Source of the DNA: Zantedeschia hybrid cultivar | Taxonomy: Eukaryota > Streptophyta > Magnoliopsida > Alismatales > Araceae | Length of the DNA: 64,000 bases | Assembly (NCBI GenBank): GCA_030544215.1 | Contig: JARZZO010000003.1 | Span: 33,918,379 to 33,982,378 of the forward strand | Direction: 5' to 3' | Shown here: positions 24,100 to 34,674 of the stretch, piece by piece | Layout of the letters: each line of letters opens with the position of its first letter | Position numbering within the stretch: position 1 is the stretch's first letter | Notes under the pieces: generated by a model | Databases searched by the model: none | Told to the model about the DNA's origin: nothing | Seen by the model: the letters and a program-made list of their open reading frames with translations, nothing else | Position numbers and translations under genes: made by a program

Positions 24100-24179
24100 A
24101 CTCAGAACCTCCGCCCTCACAAGGCTAGAACTACAAGGTCCGAACCCGAAAACCGGATCCGAAGGTCACGATCCTTACA

Positions 24180-24759
24180 TTGTAGGTTGATGGCCCAAAT
24201 TCAACCAATCAAGCGGGCTGGGCCTATCTCAGCCCCATAGGCATCAGGGTCGTTTAAGAATGATAGCCCACATTCGGCCTGCTACATGGGCTGGACCCAT
24301 CTCGGCCCAGTAGATATTTTGGCCGCCGAGAATGGATGAATGCCGCTCGGCCCATCTTCGAATTGGGACTCGGCCCAGCTCATGGGCTCAGTTGGGTTTT
24401 GCCCCATCACATGGTCCCCTACTTTCGGCATGCTTTGAAAAGGTAAGATGCCGAGAGTACGTTTTGAATCCTTGCGGAAGAGTACCTAAAAGGGGGAGCA
24501 GTCGTCCTTAGCCGAGAGAAAATGACCAATCCTCGCAATATGAAGATAACTCTCGTCTGAGACCAAGGGGTTGTGACCAATCCTCGTAGACTGAAGATGA
24601 CTCTCGTCCGAGACCGAGCGGTTGGCCCAAGTACTAAAACGTTCTCTCGAGATTGGTGGCACCAATTAAAGACGGCAATAATCTTGAATTTCCCGCCGAG
24701 CAACATTCCGCAGGGAAAATTCCAAGACACGTGACAAGCATCCAAGTTGGTAGCCGAAG
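24180..24759 (+). repeat. Family E tandem unit 2, left part
   Basis: Continues the E array after B1. It matches 47312-47855 in block order (GGTTGATGGCCCAAATTCAA through CAAGTTGGTAGCCGAAG). Interrupted at CGAAG (24755-24759) by solo LTR B2; the unit resumes at 47082. Confidence 0.85.
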
Positions 24760-25885
24760 TGTAACGACCCGCCACCCTATAATCGGGGATCCGATTACTA
24801 AATGGGTACCGAATCATTAACTTGTAACCAAACCAGGATCCGAGTAAGTCTGGGAAATAAATAATCAACTAAGCTAAACATTCACATCGCATTGAATTGA
24901 AGGGAAAATGCAGAAATTAAAAGTTATTACAATGCGACTCGATACAGCAAATAATTACATACTCCAACAGAAAAGAAATGATTATATATACAGGCTAGAA
25001 ATAAAGATAACAACTACATCGGGGCATACCCCGGAACAACAGTCGACGACGCTCAGCACTCAGCCGCACAACCCTCGCTAGGTCTGCCTGGAGTCCTCAC
25101 CTGAAAGCCGCAGGGGTGAGTCTCAACGAAAAGACTCAGTAGGGATCCTTCGATCCCCACTGCCCACACACACACACCCACAAGTGAAAAGTACAGCAGG
25201 GATATAATAACCATGAAGAGACAATGATTTCCATGCCTACATCTCAATACGAATAACATGCATTCAAAGTATAGCTAACATGCATAATTCCAATCTATCA
25301 GGAAACTCGTAATTCGGCGTATCCTTAAAACACGTCAACTTCACAACGAGAGTGGGAAAAACAACGATCCGTTGAGACCAAACAGTAACCCCTCGGATAG
25401 CACACGGGCCACCTCGGCGGTCACTCCTTCCCTCAGCAAACACCGGCCCGCTGAGACCAAACAGTAACCCCTCGGATAGCACGCTGGCTACTCCGGCCCA
25501 ACTGGCTCAGGTGGTTACTCCTTCCCCCAGCACGAGTGACACTCCAAAGGTACCTCTCCGACACCGGTACAAGCTAGCTAACCCCGGGGTTCACCAGGTG
25601 ACCCTCTCTACTAGGCGTCACCCCGCCACTGCTCCCGTCAGCGCTGTGTCCCTCCGCACCGACACAGGGTGTAGAACGCTACAACTGTCACTCTAGGTCC
25701 ACCGAAATATAAAACACGGCACGGTGCGATCCGGTCACGGAGGAAGTCCACGGTCGCACGACACACAACGCAGTGCCATCCGGTCACGAAGAGTTCATTA
25801 CATCGAGTATACTAACTGTATGCATTAACCGATTATCTAGCAGTGTAAACACATTTTACTGGCATGGATTAGTGTAGTTTTGGCT

Positions 25886-26361
25886 TGAATCGCGTCGCCC
25901 GAGGCCGACGCCATTCAAGTACCATAAACTGGTTCATGAAATACCGGCCTCAGAATCTAGCCTAAAAGGCGTCGACACCAGTGGTCGCTTTTTAAAAGGC
26001 GTCAACATCCTCAGACGCCGTTCACGCTGAAAAACCAGGAATTCCAGAAAACAATAATCGAGGGATTTCTGCCTTAAAAGGCGTCATGGTGGCTCGACGC
26101 TATTCCAAAACGCGTCGCCCACCCATGATGTCTTTTAGTCCCAGAATCCTCGAACTGAGTCCCTCAGTCGGGGTGATTTCCTGCCTAAATGGCGTCATGA
26201 TGGCCCGACGTCCTTCTGAAAGGCGTCGTCCATCCATGACGTCATTTAGCGCCAGAGTCCCTGACTCCTGAAACCTCGAACAGGGGGATTTCTGTCCTAA
26301 AAGGCGTCGTACTGCCCTGACGTCCTTCTGAAAGGCGTCGACCAGGCACGACGCCGTTTAG
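25886..26361. repeat. Interrupted-palindrome block 4 (9 copies, paired)
   Basis: One single copy at 25886, then four pairs starting near 25962, 26074, 26186 and 26298, exactly 112 bp apart. Cores at positions equivalent to B1 are similar, while cores within one LTR all differ. Confidence 0.92.
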
Positions 26362-26925
26362 CGCCAGAAACCTGGTTCCCTGGTTCGATCCGAGGGTTCC
26401 ACCCTTAACCCCAAATACCCCGAAAAAGCCCCAAAAACAAAGGGGAAAGAGGGTGACCAAAGTATCAAGAATTCACATCCACAGAAACTCCCATTCCCAT
26501 CAAGGAAAAACCCCCTAACATGCTCATTCTACCCCAAACCATCGATCCATAGCATGCTTTAAACGGGGAAAAACATGATTTAGAACACAACACTGTGGGA
26601 ACCGTCACCCTATCGGTTCTTGAACTCCTCCAAGCTGCGTGCCTCCGACCCGCCGCACCGCAGACCGCCGCCGGTACCCTCGAGGACGCCGCCACTCCGC
26701 CGGGACGTCGGCCGCCATCCGGAGAATGGAACGCCGCGAAGGAAGTGGTGGTGGTAGAGGTGAGAGGTAGGGAGGTGTTGGAGTGGAGGGAAGGACGAAG
26801 TAGTGGGAGGAAAAGAGGGAGGAGGAAGGGTCGATGCCGGAGTCGCCGGAAGGAAGGAGAGAAAGAGAGAAGGAGGAGCAAATGAGAGAAAGAAGGAGGG
26901 CTCGCGGGGTTAACCAGAGACTGGC

Positions 26926-27116
26926 TGAAACGCGTCGAGATGTACGGACGCCTATCAGTCGATGTGACGGCTGCTCTGACAACACTCTGCAATGCTCTGA
27001 CAGAGGTCTGAAACGCGTCTTCCATGAAGGACGCCGTTCAGTTGACAAGACTGGCGCCGTACTCTGACAACCCAGAGTCGCAGTCTGAAAGGCGTCGTAC
27101 CTCACAGACGCTGTTC
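26926..27116. repeat. Interrupted-palindrome block 5 (3 copies; 2 more at 46940-47001)
   Basis: Copies start near 26926, 27009 and 27085. The same block continues beyond element D with an overlapping pair at about 46940 and 46970. Element D therefore inserted inside a palindrome cluster of the older LTR. Confidence 0.88.
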
Positions 27117-27869
27117 AGACGACATGTCAGTGTAGGTGCTGAAAAATTGCTCGTGTGATTAATGTGAAAAACTATGTTGTTTAGGGTAAATTAACCTATT
27201 AAAAACAGAAACTAAAATGAAGTGATCGCCAGAAACTTTTAACTAAAAAGCTTCAAAAGAAGTTTGATCGCCTACCTGTTTAAACGCGGAAGAATGAGTC
27301 CTTGGTTCCCCTCCTTCAGCCGGCTGAAGAAAGAGAGCCCTTTCTTGTTCTTTTGTTCTTGCTGTTGAATGTTGAGGATCGTCCAGAAGTTCTCCTGGCT
27401 TTGTGCTTGATTTCCCTCTTTTGATCTTTATGCCCAGTTGTTGTTGAGTGCAGTAGAGATAGAGAGACAGAAAAATAAAGAAGAAATATTGATGAGAATC
27501 TAAATAGAAATAATATCAAAGCTAACTATGATTATAAACATGTTTAAACAGCAACTCACTTGTTTAAATGGCTTTGAAACCCCTTTAGAACAGATGGGTT
27601 TTGGAAAATTAATGGCGTGGTGTGTGTTGCATGAAGTGAATATGAGAATAAAACTAATGAATGAAAATGAAATTCAGATATGAAAAACTTATGCCCAGTC
27701 CAGTTGGTTGAAGCTTTGAAAAGATGAAGATCTTGAAGAAGGATGCCGACTTCTGGAAATGGCAGCGCTCCGGCGTTCCGACGTGGTTGCTCTGATCTCC
27801 AAATCGCTATAACGTTGTGGCTCAATAATTCTCTCTCTCTTTTTTTTTTAACTCTTGAAGTAGGCAAGG

Positions 27870-27877
27870 TATTTATA
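27870..27877 (-). promoter_or_regulatory. TATA box of the element D 3' LTR
   Basis: TATAAATA on minus, with an identical partner in the 5' LTR at 46306-46299. The palindromes lie upstream of it, in U3. Confidence 0.7.
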
Positions 27878-27976
27878 GGCATTTTCTGCGTTCGCGATTA
27901 ACATAGAAAAATCTCGGATTTATCTACTTTAATCGACAGATAATTACTGATTAATTCATCTTTATCTGTAATTGTC

Positions 27977-28272
27977 TAAAACGCGTCCACCATGGCTGAC
28001 GCCTTTCAGATTAAATTAAGATAAGGATAAATATCCGGGAAAACTTATCTTTATCTTTATTAGCTAAAACGCGTCCACATGGGTAGACGTCTTTTACCCT
28101 AATTAAGATAAGGATAAACATCCGGAAGAGAAGTTAAAATAGCTTAGGGAACCTAAAACGCGTCGACCTTCACAGACGCCTTTTAGCTAATAAATCAATT
28201 AATTAAAATTCAAATTTAAACGGTAAAATACGAATAAACTCTAAATAGCGTCCACATGGTCGACGCCTTTTA
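27977..28272. repeat. Interrupted-palindrome block 6 (4 copies, LTR)
   Basis: Copies at 27977-28008, 28065-28096, 28154-28185 and 28242-28272, spaced 88-89 bp. Arms are TAAAACGCGTC and GACGCCTTTTA-like. Only the last copy has a 9-bp core instead of 10. Confidence 0.95.
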
Positions 28273-29488
28273 GACTTTCTTCATATTTTAACTGAAATTT
28301 GAGCTAAAATCAATTCAATTGATTAACTTAAACATGTCTGTTAAACCCGACACTCAAAAAGATTAATAAAAATTAATTAATGATTAATTATCAGACCATT
28401 ATGAGGCATTATTATATGATATGAAATTTACTCGAAATGACGTCAAAATTAGCGTGTCTACAGCTGCCTCACCTTGGCATCGTCTTTGCAAGGGAGTGAA
28501 ATGGAATGGAATGTACTGAAAAGGTGATGCCAAGGTGTGATGAGACACGCTCTTAACATCACATGATTGGAATTTTTCTCAAAATCATCAATGAAGATAG
28601 CTTAATGAAATCAACGGAATTAATCTTGTCTGGATGAGGTAGACAAGGAAAATAAAATAAGGTCGATCAACCTCCTCGGAGTGGGAAGTACCCCAGGTCA
28701 TAGACACTGTAGGTTTCATCATGGGGAGCGTTTGCCAGCCAATGTGGACGTGCTGCAGCCATGATGGATCTTAAAAGAAAACAAGAAATATTGGATAAAG
28801 AATCCAATCAAGGATAGAATTCCAAGGATATCTTCAAGCGAACCTCAAAGATAATCAAGATACTCAATTCAGAATGGAATATTTCATATCATGTTTTGAG
28901 TTATTTAATTAATGGTCTGAAACTTAATCAATAATTAATCCTTATTACAATGATTTCAAAGTCCTACATGATGCATGCTGGGCTAAAAGAAAAATATAAA
29001 GTTAAATAAAATATAAATTAATCAAGGATAATATTGTTAAATTGTCATTAATGAGTCAAGATACCAATTCTTGTAATTCCGTGCTAAGCCGAAGCTCGTT
29101 TATCCATGCACCGTTTCACAAAAGTGGAACCATCGTCCTCACTAATTAACAATCCAACGGCCTATCCGTGCGATTAAGAATTCTCTGGAATTATCACTGT
29201 TTTTGTTATAGGGGAACTCAAATTCCAGTTTCATCAAAACCACAAGGTCCTTGATATACTCTAATAAATATTTATCATATAGTAATGCGAATGAAATACA
29301 TGAAATAATACAGGGGTAGAAATAACCGTCTTTTTAGTCACGGTTGAGACTTCTTGACTCCCACAGTGGGATCTTCTTGATATTTTCAGCTTTCTTGAAT
29401 TTTCTGCAATCAAAATCATTAGTAATTCCAATAAATATTCAATTTAAACATCGAAACCCATAGAATTTCGGATAAATCACATAAAGTA

Positions 29489-29556
29489 TGAAACGCGTCG
29501 TGTCGTGCAGACGCCTTTTGACATTGAAACGCGTCGCTTATCCTCGACGCCTTTTA
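29489..29556. repeat. Interrupted-palindrome block 7 (2 copies)
   Basis: Two copies, 29489-29520 and 29525-29556, about 105 bp upstream of the TATA box of the antisense gene at 29804. This is the same palindrome-to-TATA arrangement as in the LTR but on the opposite strand. Confidence 0.93.
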
Positions 29557-29660
29557 CTCACAGAAACAGGTTTCTGGCTGTTCTCTATTCGAATTCCAAC
29601 TCTATCAATGCACATCCCTTTTCCAATCCGGAAAAGTCTTCCTAGGATCGCAATGTTGTC

Positions 29661-29667
29661 TATATAA
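29661..29667 (+). promoter_or_regulatory. TATA box for the antisense gene at 29804
   Basis: TATATAA (within CTATATAAACACCC), 143 bp upstream of the first ATG, on the strand opposite to gag-pol. It suggests that the accessory gene has its own pol II promoter. Confidence 0.6.
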
Positions 29668-29803
29668 ACACCCTTAGGTCGTTCCCAAGCAATCCCACTA
29701 CAATCCAAAGATCAAAGTTGAGTTTTCTTCAAGGTTTCTTCAAAGTTCCAAGGTTTCCAAGGTTTTTCTAGCTTCAAGGAGGAGGAACTCCGAAAAAGGG
29801 AGT

Positions 29804-31169
29804 ATGAATTCAAGCAAGAAGATGAAGATGTCTTTGGAGCAGTTTTCATATGTGGAGAATCATCTCAATGGAAGAAATCCCAATCTCCAAGTAAGTTCAA
29901 TCAACTTCTTTGTCAATTTTCTTCATGTTCTTCATCATGTTCTTCGCCTTTTCTTTTGATTTTCAGAACTATCCCATGTTTCCTAGCCCAAGGAAGTTCA
30001 CCTCCTTACCTTGGATCCGTAAACTTGCAAAAAGCATCAAGCTTTCCATGCAAGTATTCATATCTAAGTGGAATCTCCAAGGTCTTGTAGTGCTTGCCAA
30101 GCATTACAAGAGCGCGAACGTAGATTGGGCGGCTATGGGCGCCTTGATCGAGTGGTGGCATCCCCAAACTCACACGTTCTTCTTTCAAGATTTCGAGTGC
30201 ACGATTCTTCTGGAGGAGGTGGAGCTTCTTTTAGGTCTCCCAAAGACCAAAGAGAACAAAGAGAAGATAGCTTTGATGAAGGAGAGAATCACCGGTCAAC
30301 AATTGTTGACATCTATCATGAAAGATCCTTCAGAGGCCAAAGGATGTCTCACTAAGAAGGGAATCAATCTCACCAAGCTAGCCGAGTGGACGCTGTACGA
30401 AATTGATGATCTAAGAGAGGATGAAGCGGAGGATGTAACAAAAGCTTTAGTTACATGCCTAGCCGGTGCCTTATTCTTCTCTGCGCAGGATAATATCTTA
30501 GAAGATGACCAAGTTAGTGTCATATGCGCAATCTTCGAAGGTAAATCCATTAGCACTGCACTCTTAGCATATCTTTATAGTGGGCTTTCTGCAGCGTCTG
30601 TGGGCCGTCCTCCTTACGGATGCATGTTACTCTTCGCCTTATGGGTTGAACTTCACTTCAAGTTTGAGCACAGCAAGAAAAGGCCTCTGAATCCATCTCA
30701 GATTTACTTGAATAGCCCAATTCATTGCATAGCTAATGTTGTAAAGTTCAATGAGTATATGGTTAACAAAGTTCCAAAACTCAAGACCCGAGCCGATTGG
30801 AGAGAATATTTAAAGCTCATGACGTCCGACATATTCGACTCGTCTCCACTTGCTTTGGTTGGAAAACCTGTGTGGGTACGCCGTGCAGCAGGAGCAGACC
30901 TTAAGTTGATCGGAGCCACCGAGTTCGTGCTGTATAATCCACATCGGTGCCTTACTCAACTTAGCTTGGGCCGTCGTGAATTCCCCAAGTTCTCTCCCAC
31001 ACTCCCGATCAAGAAGCGCGACTTGGAATCCGACGAAGACTATGAAGCCGTACAAATCATTACCACTCTATGGAACCTTGGCTTCAGTTACCGTGTAAGA
31101 TCCTCTAAAGATAGAGATAAAGGATTGAAAGCTCCTTATCTTAAAGGTCTTCATGAAATCCTTCCTTGA
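29804..31169 (+). CDS. Antisense accessory gene 1 of element D (DUF7745-like, 429 aa)
   Basis: Two exons: 29804-29890 (29 codons) and 29967-31169. They are joined across a 76-bp intron with GTAAGT and TTTTCAG borders, in phase 0. The protein starts MNSSKKMKMSLEQFSYVENH and continues PMFPSPRKFTSLPWIRKLAK. It contains IEWWHPQTHTFFF, EEVELLLGLP and, near the C-terminus, VLYNPHRCLTQLSLGRREFP. From memory it resembles an uncharacterised plant family annotated as DUF7745, found mostly in repeat-rich loci and distantly like the plant mobile domain; I am not certain. It lies antisense to the retrotransposon RNA, so its intron cannot be removed from the genomic transcript. The frame is intact. Confidence 0.8.
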
Positions 31170-31339
31170 ATGTCCCCTTTCTTTTTTATTCATGATGTAA
31201 TAAAGAATTTTATTGAATAAAGAAGTTTTTTTTCATGCCTCAAAACCTTTCCTCAACTTTCTATGAAGTGCACATGATTTTTCCTTTAGAGAAAACTTGA
31301 TTTTTCCTGAAAATTTAACAGTTCGGGTCCTGTTTAATG

Positions 31340-31684
31340 TAAAACGCGTCCAGTCAGAAAGACGCCTTTCAACCATAATTCTTTTCCAGAAATTCAATTT
31401 AATCCTTAAAAACCCGATTTAAACGTTAAACCGCGTCTGTGCATACTGACGCCTTTCAACTCTCTCTCCTACTTTTTCCAGGATTCTGTCATTAATTCCA
31501 TGATCAATTCTCTGAAACGCGTCAATACACCAAGACGCCTTTCATGATTTTCCTCTGTACGGTTCTGACAAAATATTGAAACGCGACTATTTAGGTGGAC
31601 GCCTTTCATTCAAATTCAAACCTCTGTCAGTGCCGCCTCAACTTTTGCGCCCTAAAACGCGTCATCCTGAGTCGACGCCTTTCA
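31340..31684. repeat. Interrupted-palindrome block 8 (5 copies)
   Basis: Copies start near 31340, 31427, 31513, 31577 and 31653, filling the space between antisense gene 1 and the ATG of antisense gene 2 (31813). Each has a different 10-bp core. The fourth has GCGAC in place of GCGTC. Confidence 0.93.
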
Positions 31685-31812
31685 GTCTTTTGTTAACAGA
31701 CCCGCGAAGGCCCCTTTCTTCCTCACTTTTCCCAAAACTCTTCTCTCTTCCTCTCCGGCGGCGATTTCCGAACTCCGACGATCTCTCCGCCAAATCTCCC
31801 TCTTCTCAAGCC

Positions 31813-34674
31813 ATGGAGCGCGGTGAAGGCTCTGGGAAGACAAAGGTCATAGCCAAGAGGAGGCGGAGGCAAGAAGAACAAGTTCCCGAGGAGGTTCCGG
31901 CGGCTCTTGCGGAGGCGGCGGCTTTCTTGGAGGAGGAACTCCCTCCACCGGCACCCATGGCGGTGGAAGAAGAAGAGGAGGGCGACCTCCACACGGTAAG
32001 ATCCTTGTTGTGTGAATAGATAAGAAAAGAGGGGAGAAAACGGGATTCTTAAAGGAATCCGAAATCTGGGCTTGAAAGGCGTCCAGACCAGGTGACGCCT
32101 TTCAAAAGGCGTCGCCTAGGGTCGACGTCTTTCAAGATAAATTCCGAATTTTAATTAGGTAGAAAATTATGTTGAATTGCGTCAAGGCGTGTGGACGTGT
32201 TTTGAAACACGTCTGTGCGTGCCGACGCTTTTCAAGACAGAAAGTGAATTTCCCTGTTCTTTTATTTATTACTGACCCTATTTTTATATTTTTATTTGCA
32301 GGGGGTGATGAGGGCTAGGATTTCATGGGACCTAGTAATAGGGGCTTATAGAGGGCTCCCCGACTTCCAGAAGGCACGCTTGCGCCAGATGGGATTCGGC
32401 GAGGTACTGGACATTGAGCCATTTTGGCTTGATCTGGTCCTGCTGCAGGCGCTCAGGGAGCGTTGGCATGCAGAGAGTCGGGCATTCCTAATGCCATGGG
32501 GGCATATGGTCCCCTCCCTAGAGGATGTGACCAGGATTACCGGCCTCCGGGTAGAAGGCCGACCTGTGAGCGGGGTGACCTACCCCAACTATCAGGGATT
32601 GGCAGAAGCTTTATTAGGGATAGAGGTATCTAGCCTAGGCAGGGAGTCTAGGATGGTTCCTCGAGTAGAAGTAGAGGCAGCCCTAGGTCTAGATGAGCCC
32701 CGGCGTCGGTCTGACGAGACCCGGGAGGAGTTCAGAGATAGGCTAGCAGAGTCTTCCTCTTCTGTCTACTGTAGCGATCCTGGTCAGGTAGAGGAGGTAG
32801 ACAGACAGCTCAGGGTCTTCCTAGTTTTCTTTTTCGGTAGGTTGCTCTTCGGTACGAAGGGCGACCATATCCATTGTAGGTTTCTTTATTTATTAGATGA
32901 TTTAGCTAGCCTAGGAGAGTATGCCTGGGGTGCAGCCCTTCTGTCTCACCTCTTTGCCGATCTATCCGCGGTCACGCCGGACCGTGAGACTACTATCAGT
33001 GGATTCTCACCATTTCTTCAGGTATTAAATTGTTTAATTATTTGTTATATGCAATGCAATATGATATGATGCTTCTTCTAACCTATATGTTCATGAATGC
33101 AGGTGTGGAGCTACTACTACTTTCCGCTCGGCAGAGCGAGGATTGTGCGTCCGAACGCCGTCCCTTTCGCCTGCCGTTGGCAGCCGATTGTGGACACGGC
33201 TCCACAGCATCACCAGCTGACGGCCCTCCGCCGTTAGTTTCTGGATTATCCAGAACTCTTGGTAAACTTTTTAACTTGTTTAATTTCATTAAATGTAATC
33301 TTTTTTATTAAATGCAAGTTATTTATGAATGCATCTAACCTATATGCAGGTGATTTGGCGCCCATATCTGGGCATGAATGAGGAGGGTCAGCCGTGGGTG
33401 ACGGCTGGCAGGAGGCGGTTTGGGAGGCAGATGTGGGTGCATTGCCTCAATGAGATCGAGCTCCTCCGCCTTCGGCTAGTGATGAGGACCCTGGGCCTCC
33501 ACCAGGAATGGATTGACGAGGAGGTCCCGGAGGGCGTCGGAAGGAGCATGAGGGGGAAGCAAGCCCTCAATGATTGGCGTGCCAAATTCCCGGAGCAGTA
33601 CGAGGATTGGCACCGTCGGGGTGTCAGAGTGGAGTCACGGGCGGAGAGTAGCGAGGCCTACCTCCAGCAGTACCGGGCCCACTACGCCGATCAGCTTCGG
33701 CTCCTCCGACCACTCGATGTAAGTATGCATTCATGCGTCTTTAATTTTATTATTATCTTGATTTATATTTGTGAATGAATGTATGTATGACATGCAGGAT
33801 GCGCGTGATGCAGTCATCGTCGACCTCCGGGCCCGCCTACATGATGCGGAGGCCCAGCTAGAACAAATCCAGAAGGAGTTATATGACCTGGTATGTATGA
33901 ATGAATATGAATGCATGTTTTAATTAATTAATTGTTTTGGCGATTAACCACTGATAGTTGTCTTTCGGTGCAGCGGGCCGTCTACACCCAGGCGGCTCCT
34001 CCTACCCATGGAGCTTCGTCTTCCTCGTTTGCTGCTCATGATGCTGCCATGGCTGACCTCCAGAGTCAGCTCGCCTCTGCCATCCACCGGGCTTCTCTAG
34101 CGGAGGAGGACCGTGCTGCTCAGGTAAGTTCTTCAACTTTTGAATTCTGAAATTAATTATTTGATTACTTGATTGCCTTGAACTAAAAAAATCTTCCTTT
34201 CAGGTTGCTGAGCTTCAGGAAGCCCTTCAGAGGGCTGAAGCGGATGCCTGTGCTACAATGACTCGGGTTGAGGCTGATGCAGAGCGGATCCGGGCTCTAG
34301 AGGAGCAGGTGGCCCGACTTTCGGCTGGAGATCTTGCGCGCCTCCAGACCTGCCTGGAAGTCATCAACGAGGAGCGAGAGCGGGAAAGGCAGGAGCGGCA
34401 GAAGATGGATGCTGAGATATCCGCTCTTCGGGTCCAGCTTGGCATTGCGGAGCATGAGCGCCGGAGTGTGGAAGAGAGGTACAGGCGTGCTCGACAGCGT
34501 GCACAAGAGCGCGGTCTGACCAGTGCCTTCACCGCCAGTGCTGCCATGTCCTCTGGTCAGGCGGGTCCGAGCGCGATGGGGCCACCTCCACCTCCTAGTC
34601 GAGAGCCAGCACCGGATGCACCTGACGAGGCCCAGAGCCAGTTGGACGAGGGCGGAGGGGAGAGCCAGCCTTGA
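31813..34674 (+). CDS. Antisense accessory gene 2 of element D: plant mobile domain (PMD)-like, seven exons
   Basis: Exons 31813-31995, 32302-33021, 33103-33261, 33350-33718, 33798-33890, 33974-34123 and 34204-34674 all have GT/AG borders and all introns are phase 0. They give 714 codons before the stop. Exon 1 is basic then acidic (linker). Exon 2 has the PMD-type core: LRQMGFGEVLDIEPFWLDL, LMPWGHMVPSLEDVTRITGL and GYLY-like HCRFLYLLDDL. Exon 3 begins VWSYYYFPLGRARIVRP, and exon 4 has IWRPYLGMNEEG. Exons 5-7 are a long Arg/Glu coiled coil ending in a Pro-rich tail. PMD proteins such as MAIN and MAIL1 act in the nucleus in gene expression and transposon silencing. An in-frame TAG at 33235-33237 interrupts exon 3. 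Intron 1 contains four palindromes. Confidence 0.85.
32073..32235. repeat. Interrupted-palindrome block 9 (4 copies, inside intron 1)
   Basis: Two overlapping pairs starting near 32073/32104 and 32173/32203, within the first intron of the PMD-like gene. Some copies have variant arms (TTGCGTC, ACACGTC), but the 10-bp spacing is kept. Confidence 0.88.

Larger units (their letters stand above)
14179..24179. mobile_element. Solo LTR B1 (family B), split by element C
   Basis: Starts TGTAACGACCCG and ends ATCCTTACA. It has perfect 5-bp TSDs, TTGTA at 14174-14178 and 24180-24184. Excluding element C and its duplicated target, the LTR is about 2.33 kb (14179-15884 plus 23553-24179). No internal coding domain or second LTR is present, so it is a solo LTR left by recombination. 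The paralogous empty site GGGTTTGTAGGTTGATGG survives at about 47303-47320. The 5' part carries three 112-bp repeats with paired GCGTC palindromes. Confidence 0.9.
27131..28462 (-). repeat. Element D 3' LTR
   Basis: 1332 bp. On minus the U3 contains four palindromes 88-89 bp apart (28272 down to 27977), followed about 100 bp later by TATAAATA (27877-27870). Confidence 0.95.
28463..29803. other. Non-coding arm of element D and promoter of the first antisense gene
   Basis: No ORF. Contains palindromes at 29489 and 29525 and a TATA box at 29661. Confidence 0.6.

Noticed and set aside
14179..24179. B1 as a complete LTR retrotransposon
   Set aside because: After removing element C only one LTR-like stretch remains, with no PBS, PPT or internal domain; it is a solo LTR.
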